This document shows, piece after piece, positions 46,285-55,303 of a stretch of DNA of 64,000 nt (position 1 is the first letter of the stretch; the number at the start of each line of letters is the position of its first letter). The notes below the pieces were generated by a model, which ran no database searches, had not been told where the DNA came from, and saw only the letters and a program-made list of their open reading frames with translations. This stretch comes from Pelomonas cellulosilytica (GTDB lineage Bacteria; Pseudomonadota; Gammaproteobacteria; Burkholderiales; Burkholderiaceae_C), in contig NZ_JAJTWU010000001.1 in the NCBI RefSeq assembly GCF_021353265.1, positions 310,001 through 374,000 on the forward strand, in the 5' to 3' direction. The position numbers and the translations under genes were made by a program.

Positions 46285-47429
46285 GGCTGCACCATCCGCT
46301 TGAACGTGGCCAGCGACTGCGCCACGACTTGGTCCATGTTGTAGTACTTGTAGCTGGCCAGCCGGCCGACGAAGGTGACGTCCGACAGCGCCTCGGCGTC
46401 GGCCTCGTAGCGTCGGTAGAGCTGCGTGTTCTCGGCCCGGGGCACTGGGTAGTAGGGGTCGCCCTGGCTGCGCGAGTATTCGTAGACGAGCGAGGTCGCC
46501 TCGTGCCGCTGGCCCGTCAGGTGCTTGAACTCCGTGACGCGCGTGTAGAGGTGATCGTTGGGATGGTTGACGGTGCCGACCGGCTGCACCGTCGCCTGGC
46601 CGGCGGGCGGCTGTACCGTCACGTGCTCGAAGGCGAGGCTGCGGTAGGGCAGTTGGCCATGGTGGTGATCGAAGAAGGTGTCGATGGGCCCCGTGTAGAC
46701 CATGTGCTTCCACGGCAGCAGGTGGACGATGTCGCGGTAGTCCGTGCCCGTCATCACGTGGATGTTCGGATGCGCCAGCATGCGCTCGAACATGCGCGTG
46801 TAGCCGTGCAGCGGCATGGCCTGGTGGGTGTCGGTGAAGTAGCGGTCGTCGCGGCTTGTGCGTGTCGGCACGCGGGCCGTCACGCTGGCGTCCAGTTCCG
46901 ACGGGTCCAGCCCCCATTGCTTGCGCGTGTAGCCGCGGAAGAACTTGGTGTACAGGTCGCGGCCCACGCGAGACACGACAACGTCCTCCGACGTACGCAC
47001 GCCGTCGACCCGCTCCGCGACGCGGGCCAGGAAGTCGTCCATCTCGAACGATGAGAGGCTCAGGCCGTACAGGCGGTTGACCGTGTCGAGGTTGATTGGC
47101 ATTGGCAGCAACTGGCCGTCGACGCTGGCGAGCACGCGGTGCTGGTAGGGCCGCCACTCGGTGAACTGCGACAGGTAGCCGAACACCTCGGCCGAGTTCG
47201 TGTGGAAGATGTGCGGGCCGTACGGGTGGACGAGCAGTCCAGCGTCGTCATGCCGGTCGTGGGCATTGCCACCGATGTGGGGCCGCTTGTCGACGACCAG
47301 CACGCGCTGACCGGCCTGCGAAGCCAGGCGTTCGGCGATGACGCTGCCGGCAAAGCCGGCGCCAACGATCAGGGTGTCATAGCCGGTGGCGCCTGTCGGC
47401 GCGGGAAACTGGCTTTTGAAGGTGTGCAT
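46281..47429 (-). CDS. glf: UDP-galactopyranose mutase
   Basis: The 382-residue flavoprotein converts UDP-galactopyranose to UDP-galactofuranose for surface glycans. The FAD-binding motif IVGAGFAGSVIAERLA, the HIGGNAHD segment, YGPHIFHT, and the C-terminal GRLASYKYYNMD stretch (FAD and substrate contacts) are conserved. The ATG at 47429 lies exactly 11 nt after a sigma-54-type -12 element, and no ribosome-binding site fits in between, so a leaderless transcript is predicted. Galactofuranose use fits the nearby glycosyltransferase genes. Confidence 0.94.
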   Translation of the reverse strand: MHTFKSQFPAPTGATGYDTLIVGAGFAGSVIAERLASQAGQRVLVVDKRPHIGGNAHDRHDDAGLLVHPYGPHIFHTNSAEVFGYLSQFTEWRPYQHRVLASVDGQLLPMPINLDTVNRLYGLSLSSFEMDDFLARVAERVDGVRTSEDVVVSRVGRDLYTKFFRGYTRKQWGLDPSELDASVTARVPTRTSRDDRYFTDTHQAMPLHGYTRMFERMLAHPNIHVMTGTDYRDIVHLLPWKHMVYTGPIDTFFDHHHGQLPYRSLAFEHVTVQPPAGQATVQPVGTVNHPNDHLYTRVTEFKHLTGQRHEATSLVYEYSRSQGDPYYPVPRAENTQLYRRYEADAEALSDVTFVGRLASYKYYNMDQVVAQSLATFKRMVQP

Positions 47430-47440
47430 GGCGCCACCGA

Positions 47441-47455
47441 GCAAGTCGGGTGCCC
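47441..47455 (-). promoter_or_regulatory. Sigma-54 promoter candidate before glf (leaderless spacing)
   Basis: On the minus strand GGGCAC-CCGAC-TTGC. Eleven bases separate its last C from the glf ATG, so the A of the ATG would be +1. Confidence 0.7.
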
Positions 47456-47503
47456 GGGCAGGCGTGAGGCGGCGACGCGACGAAGTTGCGGTAAATCTTG
47501 CCG

Positions 47504-47734
47504 TCAACGCGTCATTTCATTGCCGCCCGCGACTTGCTCGGGCGTCGTCGGGCGGCCACCTTCGCCTTCCCACGTGTGCACGGCAGCGGGCGTCCGGGCG
47601 CAGCGGGCGCTGTGTCGGTGGCGATGGGTGCCACGGCAGGCGCGCCAAGCCAGCCCCAGCAGCGCGCCGAGCACCAGCAGCTCCAGGGCCAGCCGAGGCT
47701 CACGGGGGCCCATGCGAATGAAATGCGTGTCCAT
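47504..47734 (-). CDS. Hypothetical small protein with one membrane segment
   Basis: This 76-residue frame encodes a short N-terminus (MDTHFIRMGPREPR), one hydrophobic helix (LALELLVLGALLGLAW) and a basic His/Arg-rich tail. It is unrecognised. Support comes from a sigma-54 promoter match placed at the same 11-nt distance from the ATG as at glf, topoisomerase and the HAD gene. It occupies an otherwise empty 442-base gap (47430-47871). It has no ribosome-binding site and could still be chance. Confidence 0.42.
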   Translation of the reverse strand: MDTHFIRMGPREPRLALELLVLGALLGLAWRACRGTHRHRHSARCARTPAAVHTWEGEGGRPTTPEQVAGGNEMTR

Positions 47735-47745
47735 CCCAATTTCAG

Positions 47746-47760
47746 GCAAGCCGGATGCCC
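47746..47760 (-). promoter_or_regulatory. Sigma-54 promoter candidate before the small ORF at 47734
   Basis: On the minus strand GGGCAT-CCGGC-TTGC, 11 bases before the ATG at 47734. One mismatch (T for C) plus a neutral first base. Confidence 0.55.
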
Positions 47761-47871
47761 AGGCGCCTTACATGCCGATACACCCCCTAGACCGCAGCCC
47801 ATGTGTCTCGCCGACGTCGAATGTGACGACAATGGCCCCTCACCCCGAACTAACGTAAGGACTCGACGCAG

Positions 47872-49351
<1,480 letters not shown>

Positions 49352-49353
<2 letters not shown>

Positions 49354-49366
49354 GCCCGTAGATTGC
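49352..49366 (+). promoter_or_regulatory. Sigma-54 promoter candidate before the 49410 gene
   Basis: AGGCCC-GTAGA-TTGC, with GG and GC exactly 10 nt apart. It overlaps the stop codon of the NtrC-type gene and leaves a ~32-nt leader with AGGAG. Confidence 0.6.
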
Positions 49367-49409
49367 CTGGGCGGGGGGCCTCTTTACCTCTTTTCCAGGA
49401 GTCATCACC

Positions 49410-49640
49410 ATGGGTCATTCCGAGCAGTACCTTCAGAAGGTCGAGACCGCCGCCCGCCGCGGCATGGACCATCTGGCCGACCGTGTCGACAGCGTGCGTT
49501 TGCAAGTGGCTCGCGCGTCGGACCGCACCGTGGGCTATGTGCAGGACAGGCCGGTCCGCTCGGCGCTGATGGCGCTGGCCGTCGGCACGTTGGTGTTCGC
49601 CGTCGTGCGCATGCTCGGCTCGCGCGACGCGGCTCGCTGA
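49410..49640 (+). CDS. DUF883/ElaB-YqjD-like small membrane protein
   Basis: The 76-residue protein has an amphipathic N-terminal helix, then DRPVRSALMALAVGTLVFAVVRML as a single C-terminal membrane helix and a short basic end. This is the layout of ElaB/YqjD, inner-membrane proteins linked to stationary phase and ribosome association. AGGAG lies 10 nt before the ATG. It follows the NtrC-type regulator after 56 nt with its own sigma-54 promoter candidate. A second protein of this type is encoded at 59358. Confidence 0.78.
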   Translation: MGHSEQYLQKVETAARRGMDHLADRVDSVRLQVARASDRTVGYVQDRPVRSALMALAVGTLVFAVVRMLGSRDAAR

Positions 49641-49644
49641 CCCG

Positions 49645-50493
49645 TCAGAACCGGCTCGCCAGCCGCGCCGCCTCGGCCAGTCGTACCGGTACACGCTGCT
49701 GCAGCGCTTGCAGCAGCAACCGCGTCCAGCAGCGCAGGATGGCCGGGTGGTCCGCGTCGGCCGGATGCAGTTCCAGGCGCAGCAGCCGCGCCTGGCTTGC
49801 TCGGCGGGCGAGCCGTTCGTTCCACAGCAGTGACAGATGTCGGCGCCAGCCGCTGCGCGTGCTGAACACCAGCGCCGGCGCCGCCAGCGCATGGCGGTCC
49901 GGCAGCGAGATCACCTGGGTCAGCGTGCAAGTGTGCGTGAAGCCGGCCTCCTGCACCGCCTGCAGGCTCGGCGCGTTCATCAGCCAGGCCGGCGCAACGA
50001 AGCCATCCATCGGCAGGCCCACCTGGCGCGCCCAGGCGCGGCCCTCGCGTACCCGCTGGCCCGCCTCGGCGTGGGACAGCGCGGCGAACTCGCCCTCCCG
50101 CGCGGTGTAATGCTGGCGCAGCAGCCGCTCGCGCAGCCCGCGCGGGGGCGGTCCTTCGTCGCGGTGGGTCAGCCCGTGCAGCGCCAGTTCATGGCCGCTG
50201 GCGCGCATCGCGTGCAGCCAACGCAGGTAAGGCGCGGGCAGGCGATCGTCGCCATGCAGGCGCGGGACGACCAGCAGCGTTAAGGGCAGCCGCACTCCGG
50301 CCAGCCGCGCGCCATGCTGCAGCTCGTCCAGCACGCGGCGGCAGCCGTCCCAGCGGGCCGGCGCCACGTCGTGTAGTACGACGCAAAGGTCGCGCGCCGT
50401 GCAGGCTTCTGTCGTGTCGATGCGCGATGGCGGAGACAGCCGTGTGGGCGGCAGGGCGGCCGCGCGCTGCGGAGCGCGAGGAGTGGCGGCCAT
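49645..50493 (-). CDS. Polysaccharide-deacetylase-like protein (DUF2334 type)
   Basis: The 282-residue protein has VVLHDVAP (catalytic Asp region) and HELALHGLTHRDEG (zinc-binding His pair), the core motifs of the DUF2334 branch of polysaccharide deacetylases. FVAPAWLMN corresponds to a conserved substrate loop. There is no signal peptide, so it would act in the cytoplasm or at the membrane on a glycan or lipid-linked sugar. It begins 5 nt after the glycosyltransferase stop, in one operon with it. It converges on the 49410 gene with 4 nt between. Confidence 0.85.
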   Translation of the reverse strand: MAATPRAPQRAAALPPTRLSPPSRIDTTEACTARDLCVVLHDVAPARWDGCRRVLDELQHGARLAGVRLPLTLLVVPRLHGDDRLPAPYLRWLHAMRASGHELALHGLTHRDEGPPPRGLRERLLRQHYTAREGEFAALSHAEAGQRVREGRAWARQVGLPMDGFVAPAWLMNAPSLQAVQEAGFTHTCTLTQVISLPDRHALAAPALVFSTRSGWRRHLSLLWNERLARRASQARLLRLELHPADADHPAILRCWTRLLLQALQQRVPVRLAEAARLASRF

Positions 50494-50498
50494 GCCGG

Positions 50499-51731
50499 TC
50501 AGCGGTGGCGCGCCAGCTGCGGCAGCGCCATCGGAGCCGGCAGCTGCCTGGGCTGCGCTGGCGGCAGCGCCGGCCGGCCGATCAGCGCGGCGTAGCGCTG
50601 TGTCAGCTGCTGCATGACCCAGGGCCAGTCCTGCGCCTGCGCGCGCGCCAGCGCCGTGCGCCGCAGCGCCGCGGGGTGGCCCGCCAGGCTGGCCGCGATG
50701 GCCTCGGCCCACAGCCGCGGCAGCGGGCGCGCCACGCGCAGGCCGGCATCGCTGGCCAGTTCGCCCAGCCCGCCGGCCTCGGGCACCACCACCGGCGTGC
50801 CGCAGGCCATGGCCTCCAGCACGCCGAGGCCGAAGGTCTCCTGGTCGCCCGCGTGCACGTAGACATCGCTGCTGGCCACCATGCGCGCCAGCCGGCGGCT
50901 GTCTTGCTCTGGAGGCAGCATCAGCACCTGCGCACCCGTCGGCGGCACCGGGCCGTTGCCTACGGCCACCAGCACATGGCCCGGCCCGAGCAGCCGCACG
51001 GCATCGGCCAGCAGCGGCAGGTTCTTCTCGGCGGCAAATCGGCCGGTGTAGATGAGCATGCGCGTCGACGCTGGCAGGCCGTGATGGCGGCACAGCGCGG
51101 CACGCCAGGCGTCGTCCTTCGCCTGCGGCGTGAACACTGAGCAGTCCACACCCAACGGCTGCACGGCCACGCGTGGCACGCCCGCCACCTGCAGCCGCTC
51201 GGCAAGCCCGCGGCTTGGCGCCAGCACGAGGTCGAAGTGACGGTAAAGGCCGACGAGGTAGCGCCGTGCCGAACGCTCGGCCCAGCGGCCGAGGGCCGAG
51301 GTGTGAGGCCCGCCGATCAGCCGTGCCGCCAGCGCCGGCAGGTCGCTGTGGCAGAAGGCCACGGCCGGCACCTGCAAGTGGCGTGCGGCGTCCAACGCCG
51401 CCCAGGCCAGCGTGTAGGGATCGGCGGCCTCGATGAGATCGGGCGCCACGAACTCCATTTGCCGGCGCGCGCGACCGCGGGCCAACACCAGGCGGTAGCC
51501 GCCGCTGCGCGGCAGTGGCAGCCCGCCGCAGTCGATCATTGCAGGGCCGTCGGCGCCTGGGGCGACGACGGTGTGCCGCCATCCCAGCGCGCGCAGCCGT
51601 TCGTGCTTGGCCGTCAGCACGCGGCGCACGCCGCCGGTGCTGCCCCAGAACATCGAAACATCCAGCAGGTGCGGCGCGGCCGGTCCATCGGCGAGCGGGC
51701 CAGGTCCGGTCAGGGGGTGATGCAGACGCAT
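50499..51731 (-). CDS. Glycosyltransferase family 4
   Basis: The 410-residue GT-B enzyme has the N-terminal acceptor-side motif MFWGSTGGVRRVLTAKH, the middle segment IYTGRFAAEKNLPLL and the donor-binding E-x7-E region in ETFGLGVLEAMACGTPVV. The donor and acceptor are unknown. The ATG at 51731 lies 12 nt after a sigma-54-type -12 element; a start a few codons later is possible because the conserved part begins near residue 27. It is paired with a deacetylase gene and divergent from topoisomerase IB, from which it is separated by back-to-back promoter candidates. Confidence 0.88.
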   Translation of the reverse strand: MRLHHPLTGPGPLADGPAAPHLLDVSMFWGSTGGVRRVLTAKHERLRALGWRHTVVAPGADGPAMIDCGGLPLPRSGGYRLVLARGRARRQMEFVAPDLIEAADPYTLAWAALDAARHLQVPAVAFCHSDLPALAARLIGGPHTSALGRWAERSARRYLVGLYRHFDLVLAPSRGLAERLQVAGVPRVAVQPLGVDCSVFTPQAKDDAWRAALCRHHGLPASTRMLIYTGRFAAEKNLPLLADAVRLLGPGHVLVAVGNGPVPPTGAQVLMLPPEQDSRRLARMVASSDVYVHAGDQETFGLGVLEAMACGTPVVVPEAGGLGELASDAGLRVARPLPRLWAEAIAASLAGHPAALRRTALARAQAQDWPWVMQQLTQRYAALIGRPALPPAQPRQLPAPMALPQLARHR

Positions 51732-51743
51732 TCCGCGCCGAGG

Positions 51744-51758
51744 GCAACCGGCGTGCCC
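51744..51758 (-). promoter_or_regulatory. Sigma-54 promoter candidate before the GT4/deacetylase operon
   Basis: On the minus strand GGGCAC-GCCGG-TTGC, a full match apart from the first base. Twelve bases separate it from the ATG at 51731. Confidence 0.7.
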
Positions 51759-51761
51759 GCC

Positions 51762-51776
51762 CGGCATGCCGGTTGC
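51762..51776 (+). promoter_or_regulatory. Sigma-54 promoter candidate before topoisomerase IB
   Basis: CGGCAT-GCCGG-TTGC. It starts 3 bases after the opposing element at 51744-51758, so two polymerases could hardly bind together. Eleven bases separate it from the ATG at 51788. Confidence 0.65.
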
Positions 51777-51787
51777 CTGCGTCGGCG

Positions 51788-52855
51788 ATGCCTGCCATCA
51801 CTGCCGCCGCCCGCAAGGCCGGCCTGCGCTGGGTCGACGACCAACGCCCTGGCTTGCGCCGTCGTCCGCGCGCCACCGGCGGCTTTGACTATCTCGACGC
51901 AGAGGGGCGCCGGCTCACCGACGCCGCCACGCTGGAGCGCATCCGCAAGCTGGTCATCCCGCCCGCCTGGACGGACGTGTGGATCAGCCCGCATGCCGAC
52001 AGCCACCTGCAGGCCACCGGCCGGGACGCGCGCGGCCGCAAGCAGTACCGCTACCATGCCGACTGGCAGGCCGGCCGCGGGCAGACGAAGTTCGACAGCC
52101 TGCGCCGCTTCGGCCGCGTGCTGCCGAGGCTGCGGCGGCGCGTGCAGCAGGCGCTTGCCGGCCCCGATGAACCCACGCGCGAGCGCGTGCTGGCGGCGCT
52201 GGTGCGGCTGCTGGACACCACTTGGCTGCGCATCGGCAATGCGGCCTATGCGCGCGAGAACGGCTCTTACGGGCTGTCGACGCTGCGCAACCGGCATGCG
52301 GGCGTCAAGGGCGATCTCATCGAACTGTCGTTCGTTGGCAAGAGCGGCGTGCGGCATCAGGTCAAGCTCGCCGACCGCCGCGTCGCCCGCATCGTGCGGC
52401 GCTGTCGCGAGCTGCCCGGCCAGGAGCTGTTCCGCTATGTCGACGAGGACGGCGCCAGCCATGCGCTGGGCTCGGCGGACGTGAACGCCTGGCTCGCCGA
52501 GGCCGCGGGCGAACACGTTACGGCCAAGGACTTCCGCACCTGGCATGGCAGCGTGCTGGCGCTGGAGCTGACGCTGCAGGCCTGCGCAGAAGGGGCGGAC
52601 CCGTGCCGGCCAACGGAGGTCGTCGCGGCCGTGGCTCGGCGGCTGGGCAACACGGCTGCGGTTTGCCGCAAGGCTTACATCCATCCCCGCGTGCTCGCGA
52701 TGACGGAGACGCTGGGCGACGAGGCGGCCCGTGCCGCTTGGCGCGGCCTGTCCTGGGCCGGCGCGGCCCCGCCGCAGGCCGGGCTCAGCGCCGCGGAGCG
52801 GCGGTTGATGGCGCTGCTGAAGTCCCGGGCCGTTAGGAAGCCGGTGTCGGGCTGA
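51788..52855 (+). CDS. DNA topoisomerase IB (poxvirus-like)
   Basis: The 355-residue protein matches bacterial type IB topoisomerases, which relax supercoils through a 3'-phosphotyrosine. The N-terminal domain has IRKLVIPPAWTDVWI and GRKQYRYHADW. Catalytic elements are RIGNAAYARENGSYGLSTLR (Arg), FVGKSGVRH (Lys), KDFRTWHGS (Arg/His) and CRKAYIHP (Tyr). The predicted mRNA is leaderless. Its 3' end overlaps the convergent HAD gene by 23 nt. Such genes are often part of stress regulons and the position among envelope genes fits that reading. Confidence 0.94.
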   Translation: MPAITAAARKAGLRWVDDQRPGLRRRPRATGGFDYLDAEGRRLTDAATLERIRKLVIPPAWTDVWISPHADSHLQATGRDARGRKQYRYHADWQAGRGQTKFDSLRRFGRVLPRLRRRVQQALAGPDEPTRERVLAALVRLLDTTWLRIGNAAYARENGSYGLSTLRNRHAGVKGDLIELSFVGKSGVRHQVKLADRRVARIVRRCRELPGQELFRYVDEDGASHALGSADVNAWLAEAAGEHVTAKDFRTWHGSVLALELTLQACAEGADPCRPTEVVAAVARRLGNTAAVCRKAYIHPRVLAMTETLGDEAARAAWRGLSWAGAAPPQAGLSAAERRLMALLKSRAVRKPVSG

Positions 52856-53507
52856 GGATGTGCGCCGTCACGTCCGCCCAGTTCTGCGCGCGGGCGTCCG
52901 GCCGGCGAAGCGGTGTCGTGGGCGCGCCGCTCTCGTCGTCGGACAGCAGCACGGTGCGGCAGCCGGCGCGGTGCCCGGCCTCCACGTCGGCAAGCGAATC
53001 GCCCACCATCCACGAGCGCGCCAGGTCGATGCCATGGCGACGGGCCGCGCGCACCAGCAGGCCCGGCGCGGGTTTGCGGCACAGGCATGATGGGCGGCCG
53101 TCCGGCGCGGGGGCGTGCGGGCAGACGAGGAAATCCAGCAGAGTCACGCCTGTGGCCTCGTGCAGCTGCCGCTCTAGCCCTGCCTGCAGCTGTGCGAACT
53201 GCGTGCGCGTGTAGTAGCCGCGGGCCAGGCCGGCCTGGTTGGTGGCCACCAGCAGCGCGTAGCCAGCGCTGGCCAGCGCCGCCAGCGCGTCGGCGGCGCC
53301 CGGCCGCAGCTTCAGCAGCGCCGGATCGGCGTTGCAAGGCATGCCGTCGATCAGCGTGCCGTCCTTGTCCAGGAACACGGCCGGCCGCTGCGGCTGTTCG
53401 CGTCGCGCCGGTTCGTCGGGCTCGTCGCGCACGGGCGTGCGGCGCCAGCGCAGTGGCCCGGCGGCACACGCCGTCGAGGCCGGAGGCGGAGGGCGCCATG
53501 GGTTCAT
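52833..53507 (-). CDS. HAD-family phosphatase, GmhB-like (heptose bisphosphate phosphatase type)
   Basis: The 224-residue protein has HAD motif I FLDKDGTLID, motif II in ATNQAG, motif III region CRKPAPG and motif IV MVGDSLADVEAG. The zinc loop C-P-H...C-L-C-R between motifs II and III is the hallmark of GmhB/histidinol-phosphatase types. GmhB dephosphorylates heptose 1,7-bisphosphate for LPS or S-layer sugars. A ~45-residue Pro/Arg-rich N-terminal extension is unusual. The ATG lies 11 nt after a sigma-54 -12 element. The gene is divergent from a glycosyltransferase. Confidence 0.88.
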   Translation of the reverse strand: MNPWRPPPPASTACAAGPLRWRRTPVRDEPDEPARREQPQRPAVFLDKDGTLIDGMPCNADPALLKLRPGAADALAALASAGYALLVATNQAGLARGYYTRTQFAQLQAGLERQLHEATGVTLLDFLVCPHAPAPDGRPSCLCRKPAPGLLVRAARRHGIDLARSWMVGDSLADVEAGHRAGCRTVLLSDDESGAPTTPLRRPDARAQNWADVTAHILSPTPAS

Positions 53508-53518
53508 GGCGCCATCGA

Positions 53519-53533
53519 GCAAGCCGCATGCCG
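53519..53533 (-). promoter_or_regulatory. Sigma-54 promoter candidate before the GmhB-like gene (leaderless spacing)
   Basis: On the minus strand CGGCAT-GCGGC-TTGC, 11 bases before the ATG at 53507. The block from TTGC to the ATG is nearly identical to that at glf. Confidence 0.65.
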
Positions 53534-53539
53534 CAGGCC

Positions 53540-53554
53540 GGGCACCGTGTTTGC
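53540..53554 (+). promoter_or_regulatory. Sigma-54 promoter candidate before the GT4/PAP2 operon
   Basis: GGGCAC-CGTGT-TTGC, a full match apart from the first base. It faces the opposing element at 53519-53533 across 6 bases and leaves a ~27-nt leader to the GTG at 53592. Confidence 0.7.
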
Positions 53555-53591
53555 CGAAAGGCCGTTTCCATCACGCACCGAGGGCCCGCCC

Positions 53592-54758
53592 GTGCGCATC
53601 GCCTACGTCACCGAGACCTATCCGCCCGAGATCAACGGCGTGGCGCTGACCGCCGAGCGCACCGTGCGCCACCTGCGTGGCGCAGGCCACGAGGTGCAGC
53701 TGATCCGGCCGCGCCATGCCGGTGAAGCGGCGCGGCGCGACGCCGACGAATGGCGCTGCAGCGGTGCCCCCATTCCGATGTATCCAGAGCTGCGCTTTGG
53801 CTGGGCGCGGCGGGCCGCGCTGAGCGCGCTGTGGCGGCAGACGCTGCCAGACCTTGTCCACGTGGTCACGCCGGGCCCGCTGGGTTGGGCCGCGCTGCGT
53901 GCCGCGCGCGCCGAGGGCATCCCGGCCAGTGCCGACTTCCGCACTAACTTCCATGCGTACTGCCGCCACTATGGCGTTGGCCTGCTGGAGCCCGTGGTGC
54001 TGCGATATCTGCGCCGGCTGCATGCGATGGCGGAGTGCAACTTCGTGCCGACGCAGGAGCTCGCGCGGCAACTCGCCGGGCATGGCTTTGGCCGCCTGCA
54101 GGTGCTGGGCCGCGGCGTGGATGCAAGCCTGTTCTCCCCCGAGCGCCGCGACGCCGCGCTGCGCCATCGCTGGCAGGCGGGGCCTGCCGCGCGGGTCATG
54201 CTCTACGTCGGCCGCCTGGCGGCCGAGAAGAACGCCGACCTGGCGCTGCAGACCTTCGAGCGGATGAGCCTGTGCCGACCGGGGCTGCGCATGGTGGTGG
54301 TGGGCGACGGTCCGCTGCGCACGCGGCTGCAGCGGGCGCATCCGCAGGTGCATTTTGCCGGCATGCAGACCGGCCCCGCGCTGGCCCGGCACTACGCCAG
54401 CGCCGATGTGTTCCTGTTCCCGAGCCTCACCGAGACCTTCGGCAACGTGACGCTGGAGGCGCTGGCCAGCGGCCTGGCCGTGGCGGCCTTCGACACCGGT
54501 GCGGCGGCGGCCCACATCCGCGACGACGTGAACGGTTGCCTCGCCGCGCCGGGCCCGGCGTCGGATGCCGCAGACGCGTTTCTCGACGCCGCCTCGCGCG
54601 CGCTGAACGCGAGCGAGCCCGACGGCCTGCTGCGCATGGAGGCCAGACTGGCCGCCACGCAGGCGGACTGGGGCGGTGTGCTGCGCCGCTTCGAGCTGCA
54701 GCTGCGACGGGTGGCTTTTGCTGGCAGCGTGGCCGCCCGCGATGCCGCCCTGGCTTGA
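53592..54758 (+). CDS. Glycosyltransferase family 4 (MgtA-like)
   Basis: The 388-residue GT-B enzyme begins VRIAYVTETYPPEINGVAL, the N-terminus of a group that includes mannosyl- and sulfoquinovosyl-diacylglycerol-type transferases. DFRTNFHAYCRHYG and VGRLAAEKNADL follow. The C-terminal nucleotide-sugar site is in LTETFGNVTLEALASGLAV. The GTG at 53592 is chosen because it starts the conserved first strand. The product may be a glycolipid of the envelope, supported by the PAP2 phosphatase that overlaps its end by 17 nt. Confidence 0.88.
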   Translation: MRIAYVTETYPPEINGVALTAERTVRHLRGAGHEVQLIRPRHAGEAARRDADEWRCSGAPIPMYPELRFGWARRAALSALWRQTLPDLVHVVTPGPLGWAALRAARAEGIPASADFRTNFHAYCRHYGVGLLEPVVLRYLRRLHAMAECNFVPTQELARQLAGHGFGRLQVLGRGVDASLFSPERRDAALRHRWQAGPAARVMLYVGRLAAEKNADLALQTFERMSLCRPGLRMVVVGDGPLRTRLQRAHPQVHFAGMQTGPALARHYASADVFLFPSLTETFGNVTLEALASGLAVAAFDTGAAAAHIRDDVNGCLAAPGPASDAADAFLDAASRALNASEPDGLLRMEARLAATQADWGGVLRRFELQLRRVAFAGSVAARDAALA

Positions 54759-55272
54759 CGCCGGGCGCCTGCGCGGCGCCGAGCTGGACCTGCGCGGCGC
54801 ACAGGCCTTGCACCGTGCCGCCGCACGGCCGCTGCTGCCGCGCGTGCTCGCGTTGTGCAGCCGGCTGGCAGACGGCCCGTTATGGGCCGGCCTCGCGTTG
54901 CTGCTGGCCCTGCTCGGCCAGCCGCGGCAGGCGCTACTGATGCTGGCGCTTGGTGGCGCCAACCTCGTCGTCTATTACGCGCTGAAGCTCGGCACGCGGC
55001 GGCAGAGGCCGTTCGAGCGTTGTGACAGCATCCGCGCCTGCCTCAAGGTGCCCGACGCCTTCAGCTTCCCGAGTGGCCATGCGCTGCATGCGTTCGCGTT
55101 CGCGCTGCTGCTGTCGGCCTTCCACCCGGCGCTGGCGCCGCTGCTGTGGAGCTTCGCCGTGCTGGTAGGGCTGGCGCGCGTCGTGCTTGGTTTGCATTTC
55201 CCGAGCGATGTGTTGTCGGGCGCGCTGATCGGCAGCGTGACGGCGGCACTCGCGCTGCTGCTGGGCGGCTGA
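54742..55272 (+). CDS. PAP2-family membrane phosphatase
   Basis: The 176-residue membrane protein has the three PAP2 motifs: KLGTRRQRPF, PSGHALHAF and the RVVLGLHFPSDV stretch with the catalytic His. Four to five hydrophobic helices surround them. These enzymes remove phosphate from phosphatidate, undecaprenyl diphosphate or glycolipid precursors. It overlaps the glycosyltransferase gene by 17 nt, so translation is coupled and a joint glycolipid function is probable. A short poorly hydrophobic N-terminus precedes the first helix. Confidence 0.88.
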   Translation: MPPWLDAGRLRGAELDLRGAQALHRAAARPLLPRVLALCSRLADGPLWAGLALLLALLGQPRQALLMLALGGANLVVYYALKLGTRRQRPFERCDSIRACLKVPDAFSFPSGHALHAFAFALLLSAFHPALAPLLWSFAVLVGLARVVLGLHFPSDVLSGALIGSVTAALALLLGG

Positions 55273-55303
55273 TGCTGCCCGCCATCCTCTTGTGGAGAGC
55301 CGT

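Noticed and set aside
47439-47539. Inverted repeat GAGCAAGTCG / CGACTTGCTC near glf
   Set aside because: The left arm is just part of the glf sigma-54 element and the right arm has no -24 partner on the plus strand; 81 bases separate them. No clear function.
49645-51876. Apparent 743-residue protein ending in a deacetylase
   Set aside because: The first two thirds are out-of-frame glycosyltransferase sequence. The deacetylase starts at 50493, 5 nt after the glycosyltransferase stop.
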